Virus record (IMG/VR): IMGVR_UViG_3300025305_000147 | Coordinates: 1-23,433 of that record | DNA: 23,433 bases | From: a virus | Reading direction: 5' to 3' (one strand) | In this document: positions 4,379-12,854 of the stretch, in pieces | How positions within the stretch are numbered: position 1 is the stretch's first letter | Layout of the letters: every line of letters starts with the position of its first letter | The notes under the pieces: generated by a model | What the model was told of the DNA's origin: nothing | Database searches by the model: none | The model's input: the letters and a program-made list of their open reading frames with translations, nothing else | Position numbers and translations under genes: made by a program

Positions 4379-4611
4379 AGGCCAGAGTTCATGTCAACAT
4401 GCACAACATTCGCTGGAACGCGAAACACGAAGACGATAAGCGTCCAGTGATAACCGTGAAGACATACAAATCGAACGAATATGCCGATACGGTTAAAATA
4501 AACGGCCCTTCGAGGGTTGTTTATTCTCCCGACAAGCCGCTTTCGTGTGGTGCAAGGGTTTGGATCGAGTGTGATTATGAGGACATTGGTTATCCGACCG
4601 GGAATGAGTAA
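4375..4611 (+). CDS. Conserved phage hypothetical, SCGARVWIE type (78 aa)
   Basis: A 78-aa, probably all-beta protein with the run VHVNMHNIRWNAKH, then VITVKTYKSNEYADTVKING and the end pattern GPSRVVYSPDKPLSCGARVW. I recall this as a small uncharacterised phage family often beside the VLxxDGxDD protein, as here. It starts in an ATGA overlap with the upstream stop, so it is translated by coupling. The function is unknown; placement just before the terminase suggests expression with packaging genes. Confidence 0.8.
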   Translation: MKARVHVNMHNIRWNAKHEDDKRPVITVKTYKSNEYADTVKINGPSRVVYSPDKPLSCGARVWIECDYEDIGYPTGNE

Positions 4612-4614
4612 TTA

Positions 4615-6102
4615 ATGGACGTAGCTGCTGTTTCAAGTCAGGTCGAGGGTCTTCCTTTTGGTCAGCAGAAGGAAATACTGAGTCTTCTGGAGGAATTGCA
4701 CGACGCGAAGGATCGTGAGGGTGCCCACGAGGACTTTCTGGCATTTGTTCGGCAGGTTTGGCCCGCATTTATCGAGGGCAACCATCACCGTATCATGGCG
4801 GACGCATTCAATCGTATTGCCGAGGGCGAATTGAAGCGACTCATTATTAATATGCCGCCCCGTCATACGAAGTCCGAGTTCGCTTCTCATCTGTTTCCTG
4901 CGTGGTATTTGGGCAAGTTCCCTGACAGAAAGGTCATTCAGACGTCTCATACGGCGGAATTGGCCGTGGGATTCGGTCGTAAGGTGCGTAATCTGGTCGG
5001 TTCACCCGACTACAACCGCATCTTCCCGAACGTAGCACTGAGTGCAGACTCGAAAGCGGCGGGCCGGTGGAACACGAGCGAGCAGGGCGACTACTTCGCT
5101 ATTGGGGTAGGCGGTGCTGTTACGGGTAAGGGTGCGGACATCCTGATTGTTGACGACCCGCATTCTGAGCAGGAAGCCGCGCAAAACGATCCATCTGTTT
5201 ACGACAAGACATACGAATGGTACACCTCTGGTCCACGTCAGCGGTTACAGCCGGGCGGCGCGATCTGTGTAGTTATGACGCGCTGGTCGAAGAAAGATTT
5301 GACGGGCCAGATATTGAAGGCATCCATCGAGCGTGGCGGTGCTGACGAATGGGAGATCATAGAACTGCCCGCAATCCTGCCTAGCGGCAAACCGCTTTGG
5401 CCCGGATTCTGGCCGATAGAGCAGTTGGAGGCACTACACGCAGAACTTCCCGTATCGAAGTGGAGTACGCAGTACCAGCAAGATCCGACTGCGGAAGAGT
5501 CAGCCATCATCAAGAGGGAATGGTGGAATGAATGGAAGGAACGGAAACCGCCCGCCTGTGAATTTGTTATTCAGTCGTGGGACACCGCGTTTCTCGCCAA
5601 GGAAACGGCGGACTACAGCGCATGTACCACATGGGGCGTTTTCTATGACGAGGACAAGAACGCGAACATCATTTTACTGGACGCACTTCAGGAGCGACTG
5701 GAGTTTCCCGACTTGAAGGCGCGTGCCTACGAGATGTGGAAGGAATACGAGCCGGACGCATTTATTGTGGAGGCAAAGGCAGCAGGAAGCCCACTCATTT
5801 TCGAGCTTCGCCGTATCGGTATCCCCGTTGCCGAGTACACTCCCGGCAGAGGACGCGACAAAATTGCGCGAGTAAATGCTGTATCGGATTTGTTTCATAG
5901 CGGCCATGTATGGGCACCGAACAAGAGATGGGCGGAAGAAGTGATTGAACAATTCGCTTCTTTCCCTACGGGCGATCATGATGATTTAGTTGACTCATCC
6001 ACTCAGGCGTTGCTAAGGTTCAGGCAGGGCGGCTTCATAAGCTTGGACAGTGATGAACCCATGGACGATCTCATGCCGATGCGTCGGGCGGATTATTATT
6101 AG
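4615..6102 (+). CDS. terL: Terminase large subunit
   Basis: The packaging motor: an ATPase that pumps DNA into the prohead through the portal and a nuclease that cuts the concatemer. In 495 aa the N-terminal ATPase shows a Walker-A-like MPPRHTKSE (residues 80-88), Walker B ILIVDDPHS (176-184) and a coupling motif VVMTRWS (219-225). The C-terminal RNase-H-like nuclease shows SWDTAF (D323), IVEAKAAGSPL (E386) and GDHDDLVDSS (D454, D456, D457), giving the expected acidic triad. Length and motifs fit the Terminase_6 type. It starts 3 nt after the previous stop with GGGAATGAG just upstream. The expected small subunit is not recognisable nearby. Confidence 0.95.
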   Translation: MDVAAVSSQVEGLPFGQQKEILSLLEELHDAKDREGAHEDFLAFVRQVWPAFIEGNHHRIMADAFNRIAEGELKRLIINMPPRHTKSEFASHLFPAWYLGKFPDRKVIQTSHTAELAVGFGRKVRNLVGSPDYNRIFPNVALSADSKAAGRWNTSEQGDYFAIGVGGAVTGKGADILIVDDPHSEQEAAQNDPSVYDKTYEWYTSGPRQRLQPGGAICVVMTRWSKKDLTGQILKASIERGGADEWEIIELPAILPSGKPLWPGFWPIEQLEALHAELPVSKWSTQYQQDPTAEESAIIKREWWNEWKERKPPACEFVIQSWDTAFLAKETADYSACTTWGVFYDEDKNANIILLDALQERLEFPDLKARAYEMWKEYEPDAFIVEAKAAGSPLIFELRRIGIPVAEYTPGRGRDKIARVNAVSDLFHSGHVWAPNKRWAEEVIEQFASFPTGDHDDLVDSSTQALLRFRQGGFISLDSDEPMDDLMPMRRADYY

Positions 6103-6523
6103 CTATCTACAGCACGATACCCTAGCGACTGCGGGCAAAACTCCTGTCTGTAGTTTGTGTGGCGAGGAAACAAAAACAGGTGGCCTGTGGGCGGGGCATC
6201 AGAATATTGTTGTTTGCAGCCACGCTTGTGCGAAGAAAGTAATACTGCTGGCCCTCGACGCAATTTCTGGTGCTGATGGCTCTATATCATATGCAGAGTG
6301 GATGAAGCTGGCGGATAAATCCTATGATCGGTGGGAACGATACAATGTGTTACACCGTGAAAGCGAGAGGGATTTTGTGGATTCGCTATGCCCTGAGTGT
6401 AAAGTGAAACTAAACGAGAGACAATTCAGTTTCAGGGATAGTACCCAGTACGCGGTATATCCCCAGACTTGTCTTGGTTGCGAAAACCATTTGGAACCGG
6501 ATGTATGTCATGCCGATAGATAA
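6053..6523 (+). CDS. Cys-rich zinc-ribbon protein overlapping terL
   Basis: A 156-aa protein in a different frame from terL. Counting from the GTG at 6050, two metal-binding pairs are visible: C34xxC37 with C56 and C60 (CSLCGEE, CSHAC), and C114xxC117 (CPECK) with C141xxC144 (CLGCENH), each suited to one zinc. The linker is helical (about residues 60-105). The start is uncertain: ATG 6053 and GTG 6050 lie 50 nt inside terL, and no ATG, GTG or TTG occurs between there and the first zinc motif; ATT codons at 6092-6100 after GGGCGG are a non-standard alternative. It may bind DNA or a packaging partner, but no family is assigned. Confidence 0.7.
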   Translation: MNPWTISCRCVGRIIISYLQHDTLATAGKTPVCSLCGEETKTGGLWAGHQNIVVCSHACAKKVILLALDAISGADGSISYAEWMKLADKSYDRWERYNVLHRESERDFVDSLCPECKVKLNERQFSFRDSTQYAVYPQTCLGCENHLEPDVCHADR

Positions 6524-9002
6524 ATCACTGACGGGCCTTTTAGATCAGGACGAGTTTGAGATGGGGCCGGAAGGTCTCGTGGTCGTGGAGGAAGAAGAGA
6601 TTCCAGAAGATACCCTCCTAACCGAGATGGACGATGGGAGCATGGTAGTGGACTTCGATCCACTTTCCGAATTGTTGGGCGGCGAGGATGAGTTCGACTC
6701 AAATCTTGCCGAGTCAATAGAAGATAAGGAGTTGCGTACCATCGCCGTTGATCTCATCGGCAAGTTCGATGCAGACAAGAGGAGCAGGGGCGATTGGGAG
6801 CAGACCTACGAGGAAGGGCTCGACCAGTTGGGTCTGGAGATTGAGGATCGTACTACCCCATGGGCTGGAGCCTGTGGCGTATTTCATCCCATGCTTTCCG
6901 AGGCCGTGGTAAGATTCCAGAGCCAGACGATTCAGGAGATCATGCCAGCCAAGGGTCCGGTCAAAACCCAGATCTGGGGAATGGTAACGAAGGAACGGGA
7001 AAAACAGGCTCGTCGTGTTCAGGACTATATGAACTTCCAGCTTCTTGAAGTCATGACCGAATATCGGTCTGAGACCGAGAAGCTTCTTTTTAGCCTTCCT
7101 CTTGCAGGTTCCGCATTTCGTAAAATCTATTTCGATCCATCGCTTGGCCGACCGACTTCGATGTTTGTGCCCGCAGAAGATTTCGTGGTTTCATATAACG
7201 AGGCGGATCTGGAACAGGCGGAACGCTATACCCATGTAATGAAGAGGAGTACCAATCAGGTACGAAAACTTCAGGTCAACGGGTTTTACCGTGATGTAGA
7301 ATTGACTGCGTCCCATATAGAAGAGAACCCGATCACGGAGAAGTTGAACGAGATTGGTGGCGTGAGTCCGTCGTTCGAGAAGGAAGAACGCCACGAACTA
7401 TTGGAGATGCATGTAGATTTCGACTTGCCGGGACAGGAAGATCCCGATGGAGTCGCACTCCCATATGTCATTACTATCGACAAGGGCAGTGCCACCATTT
7501 TGTCGATTTACCGGAACTGGGCCGAAGACGACTCACACAGAATAAAAAAACAACATTTCGTGCATTACGGTTACGTTCCCGGTATCGGCTTTTACAACCT
7601 TGGCTTGATCCACATGATCGGCGGTCTCGCGAAATCAGCGACCAGTCTGCTGCGTCAACTGGTGGATGCGGGCACACTTTCCAATTTACCCGGAGGGCTA
7701 AAGACTCGTGGACTCAGAATCAAGGGCGACGACACGCCCATCATGCCCGGAGAATTCCGGGACGTTGATGTTCCGGGCGGTGTTATCCGGGACAATATCA
7801 CTTTCCTTCCTTACAAGGAACCTTCTTCGGTCCTTTATCAGTTACTGGGTAATATCGTCGAAGAGGGTCGTCGATTCGCTTCCATGGCGGACCTCAAAGT
7901 AGCAGACATGAACCAAGATGCTCCCGTTGGGACCACTCTTGCGATCATGGAGCGGGCGATGAAGGTACAGTCCGCAATTCAGGCACGCATTCACGCGAGC
8001 TTAAAACAGGAATTCAAGATTCTAGCACAGATTATCCACGATTATACGGACCCCGATTATCCATACGAGACGGACGAGGGCGAAGGGATCAAGGCTGAGG
8101 ACTTCGATGACCGGATCGATGTCGTTCCGGTATCCGATCCGAATGCAAGTACGATGGCTCAACGCATAATGCAGTATCAGGCGGCATTGCAACTGGCAGC
8201 ACAGGCACCGAATTTGTATGACCTGCCGCTGCTGCATCGACAGATGATGGAATTAATTGGTGTTCCCAACGCCGATAAGGTCGTGCCACAGCCTGACGAT
8301 GTACCACCGAAAGATCCTGTCAGCGAGAATCAGGACATGCTCACTCAGGCACCCGTCAAGGCGTTCGAGTATCAGGATCATGAAGCGCATATGCGTGTTC
8401 ATATGGTTCTCAAGAACGATCCGCAGATGGGTCAGGAAATGCAGAACAGTCCCATGGGCGGCGCAATATCAGGCGCACTCGATGCTCATGTACGCGAACA
8501 TCTGGCGTTCATATTCAGGGATCAGATCGAAACAGAGCTTGGCGTGGAGCTTCCGCCGTTCGGCGAGCCGCTGCCCCAAGATATGGAAAAACGTCTCAGC
8601 ACCTTGGTGGCCGACGCTGCCGACCAAATGCTGGGCAAGAAACAGCAACAAGCACAGGCAGCCGAAAATGCTGCCATGCAGGAAGATCCTATCGTTCAGC
8701 AGAGGGAACGCGAACTTGGTATCCGCGAAATGGAAGTCCAGCGGAAACAGCAGGCCGATTCAGCGAAGCAGCAGCTTGAGCAACAGAAGCTTGCTGCCAG
8801 CCAAGAGAAGGGTGCAGCAGAACTGGCCCTTGAAAGAGAGAAGCTTGCAAGCAAGCAGCAGATAGATGTTGCCGAATTGTCACTGGAAGAAGAGGAATTA
8901 AGACTAAAGGCCGAGCAGGACCAACAAAAATTCGAGTATTCACAGGAGTTGGAAGCAATGAAATTCGGACTAGAAGTCGCAAAGGAAGAAAAGAGTGAGT
9001 GA
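6510..9002 (+). CDS. Portal protein
   Basis: The dodecameric portal is the DNA gate, terminase dock and tail attachment site. Evidence is position (after terL, before scaffold and coat), size (about 830 aa, longer than P22 gp1 at 725 aa) and a recognisable segment TTPWAGACGVFHPMLSEAVV followed by RFQSQTIQEIMPAKGPVKT. The N-terminal ~75 residues are very acidic. The last ~135 residues are Gln/Glu-rich helix and coiled coil (QQQAQAAENAAMQ onward), comparable to the long helical barrel of P22-type portals. In-frame starts are TTG 6474, ATG 6501 and ATG 6510; I prefer 6510, which gives the least overlap with the zinc-ribbon gene, but RBS support is weak for all three. Confidence 0.88.
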   Translation: MPIDKSLTGLLDQDEFEMGPEGLVVVEEEEIPEDTLLTEMDDGSMVVDFDPLSELLGGEDEFDSNLAESIEDKELRTIAVDLIGKFDADKRSRGDWEQTYEEGLDQLGLEIEDRTTPWAGACGVFHPMLSEAVVRFQSQTIQEIMPAKGPVKTQIWGMVTKEREKQARRVQDYMNFQLLEVMTEYRSETEKLLFSLPLAGSAFRKIYFDPSLGRPTSMFVPAEDFVVSYNEADLEQAERYTHVMKRSTNQVRKLQVNGFYRDVELTASHIEENPITEKLNEIGGVSPSFEKEERHELLEMHVDFDLPGQEDPDGVALPYVITIDKGSATILSIYRNWAEDDSHRIKKQHFVHYGYVPGIGFYNLGLIHMIGGLAKSATSLLRQLVDAGTLSNLPGGLKTRGLRIKGDDTPIMPGEFRDVDVPGGVIRDNITFLPYKEPSSVLYQLLGNIVEEGRRFASMADLKVADMNQDAPVGTTLAIMERAMKVQSAIQARIHASLKQEFKILAQIIHDYTDPDYPYETDEGEGIKAEDFDDRIDVVPVSDPNASTMAQRIMQYQAALQLAAQAPNLYDLPLLHRQMMELIGVPNADKVVPQPDDVPPKDPVSENQDMLTQAPVKAFEYQDHEAHMRVHMVLKNDPQMGQEMQNSPMGGAISGALDAHVREHLAFIFRDQIETELGVELPPFGEPLPQDMEKRLSTLVADAADQMLGKKQQQAQAAENAAMQEDPIVQQRERELGIREMEVQRKQQADSAKQQLEQQKLAASQEKGAAELALEREKLASKQQIDVAELSLEEEELRLKAEQDQQKFEYSQELEAMKFGLEVAKEEKSE

Positions 9003-9183
9003 AGACGTCCTGTCGTTACTCAGAAAAAAGATTCGAGATGAAATGAACGAGTTGGCAGACCATCTGGCGGTAGGTTCTGCTCAGAATATAGAGGAATACC
9101 GTAAGATATGTGGTATGATAGAGGGTCTTGCATGGACGGAGCGCGAAATCATAGATATTGAGGAGAGACTTAGAGAACTTTAG
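8995..9183 (+). CDS. Small conserved phage coiled-coil protein (62 aa), GTG start
   Basis: A 62-aa helical protein beginning GTG AGT GAA, overlapping the portal stop by 8 nt, with AAAGGAAG (8981-8988) as RBS. The pattern LLRKKIRDEMNELADHLAVG, then EEYRKICGMIEGLA, then a C-terminal charged helix matches a small uncharacterised family that I recall sitting directly after portal genes in podovirus-like phages. It may help portal or prohead assembly, but no function is established from sequence. Confidence 0.8.
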   Translation: MSEDVLSLLRKKIRDEMNELADHLAVGSAQNIEEYRKICGMIEGLAWTEREIIDIEERLREL

Positions 9184-9244
9184 TTGGTGGGTAAGTAAAA
9201 GATAACGCTGTCCCAGAGCGCACATTTAAAAACGAGAGATTGCA

Positions 9245-9667
9245 ATGGCTAGACTCGCACCAGAAACAGTAGATGAATATGACGGAGCAGTACCATCCCA
9301 AGAAGGATCGGAAGAAGAGCCGTCACCTCAACTTGCAACGCAATTGCCGGAGCCAAAAGGCTACAAATTGCTGATTGCACTCCCCGAAGTGGCCGAAACT
9401 ACTGAAAGTGGCATCATCAAGTCCATTAAATCCCAGCATGAAGAGTCAATTTCGACCGTGGTGGGCTGGGTGATAAGCATGGGTGCCGATGCCTATGCCA
9501 ATTTTTCTCGATTTCCTACTGGACCGTACTGTAAAGTGGGCGATTGGGTGGTATTCCGTGCTTTTTCTGGCACAAGAATCAAAATTCATGGCAAAGAATT
9601 CCGTTTAATCAACGACGACACTGTTGAAGCGGTTGTCCAAGACCCCAGAGGCGTAGAGAGGGCCTAA
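9245..9667 (+). CDS. GroES-like co-chaperonin (Cpn10)
   Basis: A 140-aa protein with a GroES fold signature in its C-terminal 100 residues. PKGYKLLIAL (37-46) is the first strand. ETTESGIIKSIKSQ (51-64) takes the place of the GroES mobile loop that contacts GroEL, with GII in place of GIV. STVVGWVISMG (70-80) matches the VxxVGxG strand, KVGDWVVFRAFSGTRIKIHG (97-116) the KVGDxVxFxxYxGTEVKxDG region, and FRLINDDTVEAVV (119-131) the final ILREDDILAVV-like strand. The acidic N-terminal 35 residues are extra. In phages such proteins replace host GroES so that GroEL can fold coat proteins (T4 gp31 is the known example). Its location just before scaffold and coat genes agrees. Confidence 0.85.
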   Translation: MARLAPETVDEYDGAVPSQEGSEEEPSPQLATQLPEPKGYKLLIALPEVAETTESGIIKSIKSQHEESISTVVGWVISMGADAYANFSRFPTGPYCKVGDWVVFRAFSGTRIKIHGKEFRLINDDTVEAVVQDPRGVERA

Positions 9668-9668
9668 A

Positions 9669-10700
9669 ATGAGCGAAGAAAACGAAAGAATGAGCAGCGA
9701 AGACAAATTTCTGGGCGTAAGGACGACCATCACGCCTACTGAATCGAATTCAGAGGGTGAGGAACTGACGGTTACCGACGATATCGACATTGAAGTCGTT
9801 GATGATCGCCCAAGCGAGGACCAAAGAGTCCCCGCAGCGAAAAAAGTGGACGATGATGTGGAATTGTCGGACGATGAACTGTCTCAGCTAGGGTCTCGTG
9901 CCCAAAAACGTATTAAAAAGCTTAAATGGGAGTATCACGAGGAGCGTAGAGCCAAGGAAAAGTCCGATAGGCTTGCATCTGAGGCTGTCAATTACACACA
10001 AAACCTGCAAGGGGAGAATCAGCGGCTGCTCAAACTGGTACATGATTCACAAAAGGCCCTGACGGAAAGAAGTCGGTATGGTGCGGAAGCTGCCCTTGCT
10101 GTTGCACAGGAAAACTACAAAAAGGCACACGAATCTGGTGATTCCGAGCAGATTATGGTGGCGCAACAAAACTTGACTGCTGCACAATTGGCTCAAGCGG
10201 CTGCGCCGGATGTATCGCAGAAGGTTATTGATAACTGGAAAAGTCAGGTGATGGCTGAACAGCGTCAAGCTCATAGGGAGCAGCCTGAAGAAGAATTTCG
10301 TGTTCCTGAACCCGATGCAAGGGCCGTGGAATGGCAGGAAGCCAACCCGTGGTTCGGCAATGACAAGGAAATGACGAGCTTTGCGTATGGTGTGCATGAA
10401 AAGCTCGTTGCCGATGAAGGTGTTGACCCTACTTCGGAAGAGTATTATGAATTAATCAACAAACGCATGGAAGAAGTTTTCCCAGCGCATTTCAGTAGCA
10501 ACGTATCGGCATCGCAAGATTCTGTTATTGTTGAGACTGCACCTCGTCGCAAGGCGAGCCCCGTGGTTGCGCCAGCGTCCAGAAACAATGGCGCGGTACC
10601 TCGCAAAGTTGTGTTAACCTCGACCCAAGTGTCGCTTGCAAAGCGTTTGGGGCTGACGCCTCAGCAATATGCACAACAGCTTCTTAAGGAGATGTCCTAA
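9669..10700 (+). CDS. Scaffolding protein (probable)
   Basis: A 343-aa protein with the make-up of a capsid scaffold: an acidic, probably disordered N-terminus (residues 1-75), a long charged coiled coil from about 78 (QKRIKKLKWEYHEERRAKE) to about 180 rich in Gln and Ala, and a small basic C-terminal domain (KVVLTSTQVSLAKRLGLTPQ) that could bind coat protein. It would guide prohead assembly and then leave. It follows the GroES-like gene by 1 nt and its stop overlaps the next start (TAATG). Identification rests on composition and position, since scaffolds diverge fast. Confidence 0.78.
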   Translation: MSEENERMSSEDKFLGVRTTITPTESNSEGEELTVTDDIDIEVVDDRPSEDQRVPAAKKVDDDVELSDDELSQLGSRAQKRIKKLKWEYHEERRAKEKSDRLASEAVNYTQNLQGENQRLLKLVHDSQKALTERSRYGAEAALAVAQENYKKAHESGDSEQIMVAQQNLTAAQLAQAAAPDVSQKVIDNWKSQVMAEQRQAHREQPEEEFRVPEPDARAVEWQEANPWFGNDKEMTSFAYGVHEKLVADEGVDPTSEEYYELINKRMEEVFPAHFSSNVSASQDSVIVETAPRRKASPVVAPASRNNGAVPRKVVLTSTQVSLAKRLGLTPQQYAQQLLKEMS

Positions 10701-11173
10701 TGGCTGAGAAACGCGCTCCAAGGGAGCCCAGATCTTTAGACACTCGTGAAAACGAGAGTCGTGAGAGGTCGTGGGAGCCCGCATCCATTCTTCCAGACCC
10801 TGAGCCGCAAGATGGTTGGGTGTTTCGGTGGATACGAACTTCTATGGTAGGCCATCCAGACAACACGAACGTGTCAAAGCGTTTTCGTGAAGGATGGGAA
10901 CCTGTTCGTGCCGAAGATCACCCGGAAATGCAGATCATGAGTGATCATGATTCGGACTGGGCAAGGAAAGGTGGAATTGAAGTCGGTGGTTTGCTGCTCT
11001 GTAAGGCAGCGCAAGAGGAAGTGGAAGCTAGGCAGCAGTATTATGCCCAGCACGCTCGATCACAGATGCAAGCCGTCGATAATGCTTATATGCGTGAGAA
11101 CGATCCTCGGATGCCGGTTCTTGCGCCTGATCGTAAAACCCGCGTGGCTTTTGGCAAAGGTAGTAGAGGCTAG
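10700..11173 (+). CDS. Conserved head-associated phage protein (157 aa)
   Basis: A 157-aa protein with the pattern FRWIRTSMVGHPDNTNVSKR, REGWEPVRAEDHPE, GGIEVGGLLLCK and MQAVDNAYMRENDPRMPVL. I recall this as a conserved uncharacterised family located between scaffold and coat genes in marine podovirus-like phages. It is very basic at the N-terminus, with a helical segment at about 103-130. It starts within the scaffold stop (TAATG) and is probably a minor capsid or assembly component. Function is not established. Confidence 0.75.
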   Translation: MAEKRAPREPRSLDTRENESRERSWEPASILPDPEPQDGWVFRWIRTSMVGHPDNTNVSKRFREGWEPVRAEDHPEMQIMSDHDSDWARKGGIEVGGLLLCKAAQEEVEARQQYYAQHARSQMQAVDNAYMRENDPRMPVLAPDRKTRVAFGKGSRG

Positions 11174-11201
11174 AGTCACATGACCTATTCTTGAGGTAAT
11201 T

Positions 11202-11819
11202 ATGGCTACAACGGCAACACCGTATGGGGCTAGACCGATTGGCTCTCTCAGTTGTTCCGGGTCTTATACCGGAAAGGTGAGACATCTGCCGATCATTACG
11301 ACGTATGGCACCCAGATTTCTTACGGTGATTTTTGTAAGGTCGCGTCAGATGGTACCATTGCAAAGGATACTGGTACTACTGCGACGACTGCAGTCGGGA
11401 TCTTCATGGGCTGTTCTTATACAGACCCAACAACAAATCAGAAGACGTTTTCGCAGTTCTGGCCTGCATCTAATGCAGCAACTGATGCGATGGCGTATGT
11501 GCTTGATGATCCTTTCGTCGTGTTTCAAATGCAGGCTGACGAGGCAATGAATACTACGGATCGCGGATTGAATGCATCCATAGTCGTTACAGCAGGTAGT
11601 AGCACTCTCGGCCACTCCAAGAGTGCGCTTGATGGTAGTACGCCAGCTACAACGAACACGTTGCCTCTTCGTATCATTGATTTCGTTGAAGGGCCTAGCA
11701 GCCTACCCCCAAAGGGGACAACGGCCAGTGATGCATATCCAGATGTTATCGTGAAGTTTAACGCCGCTTCTAGCGGGTCAGCTTCTAATCATTCCTACTT
11801 GAACGCCACTGGCGTATAG
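11202..11819 (+). CDS. Probable capsid decoration or head structural protein (205 aa)
   Basis: A 205-aa beta-rich, Thr/Ser-rich protein with few charges. Recognisable segments are TPYGARPIGSLSCSGSYTG at the N-terminus, ISYGDFCKVASDGTIAKDTG, GIFMGCSYTDPTTNQKTFSQ and AYVLDDPFVVFQMQAD. I recall related proteins directly before the coat gene in uncultivated marine phages. The position suggests a head decoration protein or other abundant virion part. TGAGGTAATT before the ATG is a good RBS, and the coat gene begins 11 nt later. The precise role is inferred from context only. Confidence 0.75.
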   Translation: MATTATPYGARPIGSLSCSGSYTGKVRHLPIITTYGTQISYGDFCKVASDGTIAKDTGTTATTAVGIFMGCSYTDPTTNQKTFSQFWPASNAATDAMAYVLDDPFVVFQMQADEAMNTTDRGLNASIVVTAGSSTLGHSKSALDGSTPATTNTLPLRIIDFVEGPSSLPPKGTTASDAYPDVIVKFNAASSGSASNHSYLNATGV

Positions 11820-11830
11820 GAGACTGACTA

Positions 11831-12766
11831 ATGGCTATTTCACGAGCACAACTTCTCAAGGAACTACTTCCGGGCCTTAACGCACTCTTTGGATTGGAGT
11901 ATGCACGGTACGATGACGAGCATTCCGAGATCTATGAGACGGAAAGTTCCAGTAGATCTTTCGAGGAAGAAGTGAAGCTTTCGGGCTTCGATGCTGCCCC
12001 GGTTAAGGATGAAGGGTCGGCAATTTCGTATGACGCTGCACAGGAGAGCTTTACGGCTCGTTACAATCATGAGACAGTCGCCATGGGCTTTGCTATCACA
12101 GAAGAAGCCATGGAAGACAATCTCTACGATTCCCTGTCGGCTCGTTACACCAAGGCTTTGGCTCGCGCCATGGCCCACACCAAGCAGGTGAAGGCAGTAT
12201 TCCCGCTTAATAACGGGTTCACCAACGCTTTTCAGAGCGGCGACGGTGTAAATCTCTTTACGGCATCAAGTGATGGCGTAACTGGCGGAGACGGTCACCC
12301 ACTCGTTTCGGGTGGTACGAACTCGAACCGTCCAGCTACTGCTGTTGACCTCAACGAGACTTCTCTTGAGGCTGCCGTAATCCAGATTGGCAAATGGACG
12401 GATGAGCGTGGTCTATTGATCGCTGCTCGCCCCCAGACGCTTGTCATCCCGCCCGACTTGCAGTTCGTGGCGACACGGGTGATGAAATCTGAACTTCGTC
12501 CTTCAACCGCCGACAACGACATCAATGCTGTAAGAAGCATGGGTGTTGTGCCCGGTGGTACGGTCGTGAACCACTTCCTGACGGATACGGATGCATGGTT
12601 CCTTCTGACCGATGTTCCAGATGGGATGAAGCACTTCAATCGTGTTGCTCTTGAGACAAGCATGGACGGTGATTTCGATACCGGAAATGTTCGTTATAAG
12701 GCTCGCGAGCGGTACAGCTTCGGTGTCTCCGACCCACTAGGGATCTGGGGTTCGCCGGGAGCGTAA
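11831..12766 (+). CDS. Major capsid protein
   Basis: A 311-aa protein in the coat position with features of an HK97-fold coat related to the Mu gpT type: an N-terminal E-rich arm (SEIYETESSSRSFEEEVKLS) followed by GFDAAPVKDEGSAISYD, MGFAITEEAMEDN, an insertion with DGVNLFTASSDG and GDGHPLVSGG, RPQTLVIPPDLQFVATRV in the core and YKARERYSFGVSDPLGIWGS at the C-terminus. It makes the icosahedral shell, helped by the scaffold and probably the phage GroES-like protein upstream. AGGAG (11819-11823) supports the start. A structured gap follows, as often after coat genes, which may separate its expression level from downstream genes. Confidence 0.88.
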   Translation: MAISRAQLLKELLPGLNALFGLEYARYDDEHSEIYETESSSRSFEEEVKLSGFDAAPVKDEGSAISYDAAQESFTARYNHETVAMGFAITEEAMEDNLYDSLSARYTKALARAMAHTKQVKAVFPLNNGFTNAFQSGDGVNLFTASSDGVTGGDGHPLVSGGTNSNRPATAVDLNETSLEAAVIQIGKWTDERGLLIAARPQTLVIPPDLQFVATRVMKSELRPSTADNDINAVRSMGVVPGGTVVNHFLTDTDAWFLLTDVPDGMKHFNRVALETSMDGDFDTGNVRYKARERYSFGVSDPLGIWGSPGA

Positions 12767-12774
12767 GATAGTTG

Positions 12775-12841
12775 AAGGACGGAGGCGGTCATTATGACCG
12801 TTGGGGAAGACATGGTATGGCTGGTGATCGTTTCCGTCCTT
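12775..12841 (+). terminator. Long-stem hairpin after the coat gene
   Basis: AAGGACGGA (12775-12783) pairs with TCCGTCCTT (12833-12841), followed by TAATTAT. Inside is a near-perfect palindrome, CGGTCAT-T-ATGACCG (12786-12800). It could be a partial terminator that keeps coat message abundant while letting some transcription into the tail genes. Confidence 0.5.
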
Positions 12842-12844
12842 TAA
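12794..12844 (+). CDS. Possible 16-aa leader peptide
   Basis: ATG at 12794 is preceded by GGAGG (12781-12785) with 8 nt spacing and opens a 16-codon frame (MTVGEDMVWLVIVSVL) ending at 12844, exactly across the long-stem hairpin. Translation would melt the stem, so it could act as an attenuator switch. The frame is very short and may be accidental. Confidence 0.25.
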   Translation: MTVGEDMVWLVIVSVL

Positions 12845-12854
12845 TTATGAGTTA

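Noticed and set aside
8257-8865. 202-aa + frame inside the portal
   Set aside because: It is a shifted-frame shadow of the Gln/Glu-rich coding sequence, giving Arg/Ser-rich low-complexity protein without RBS.
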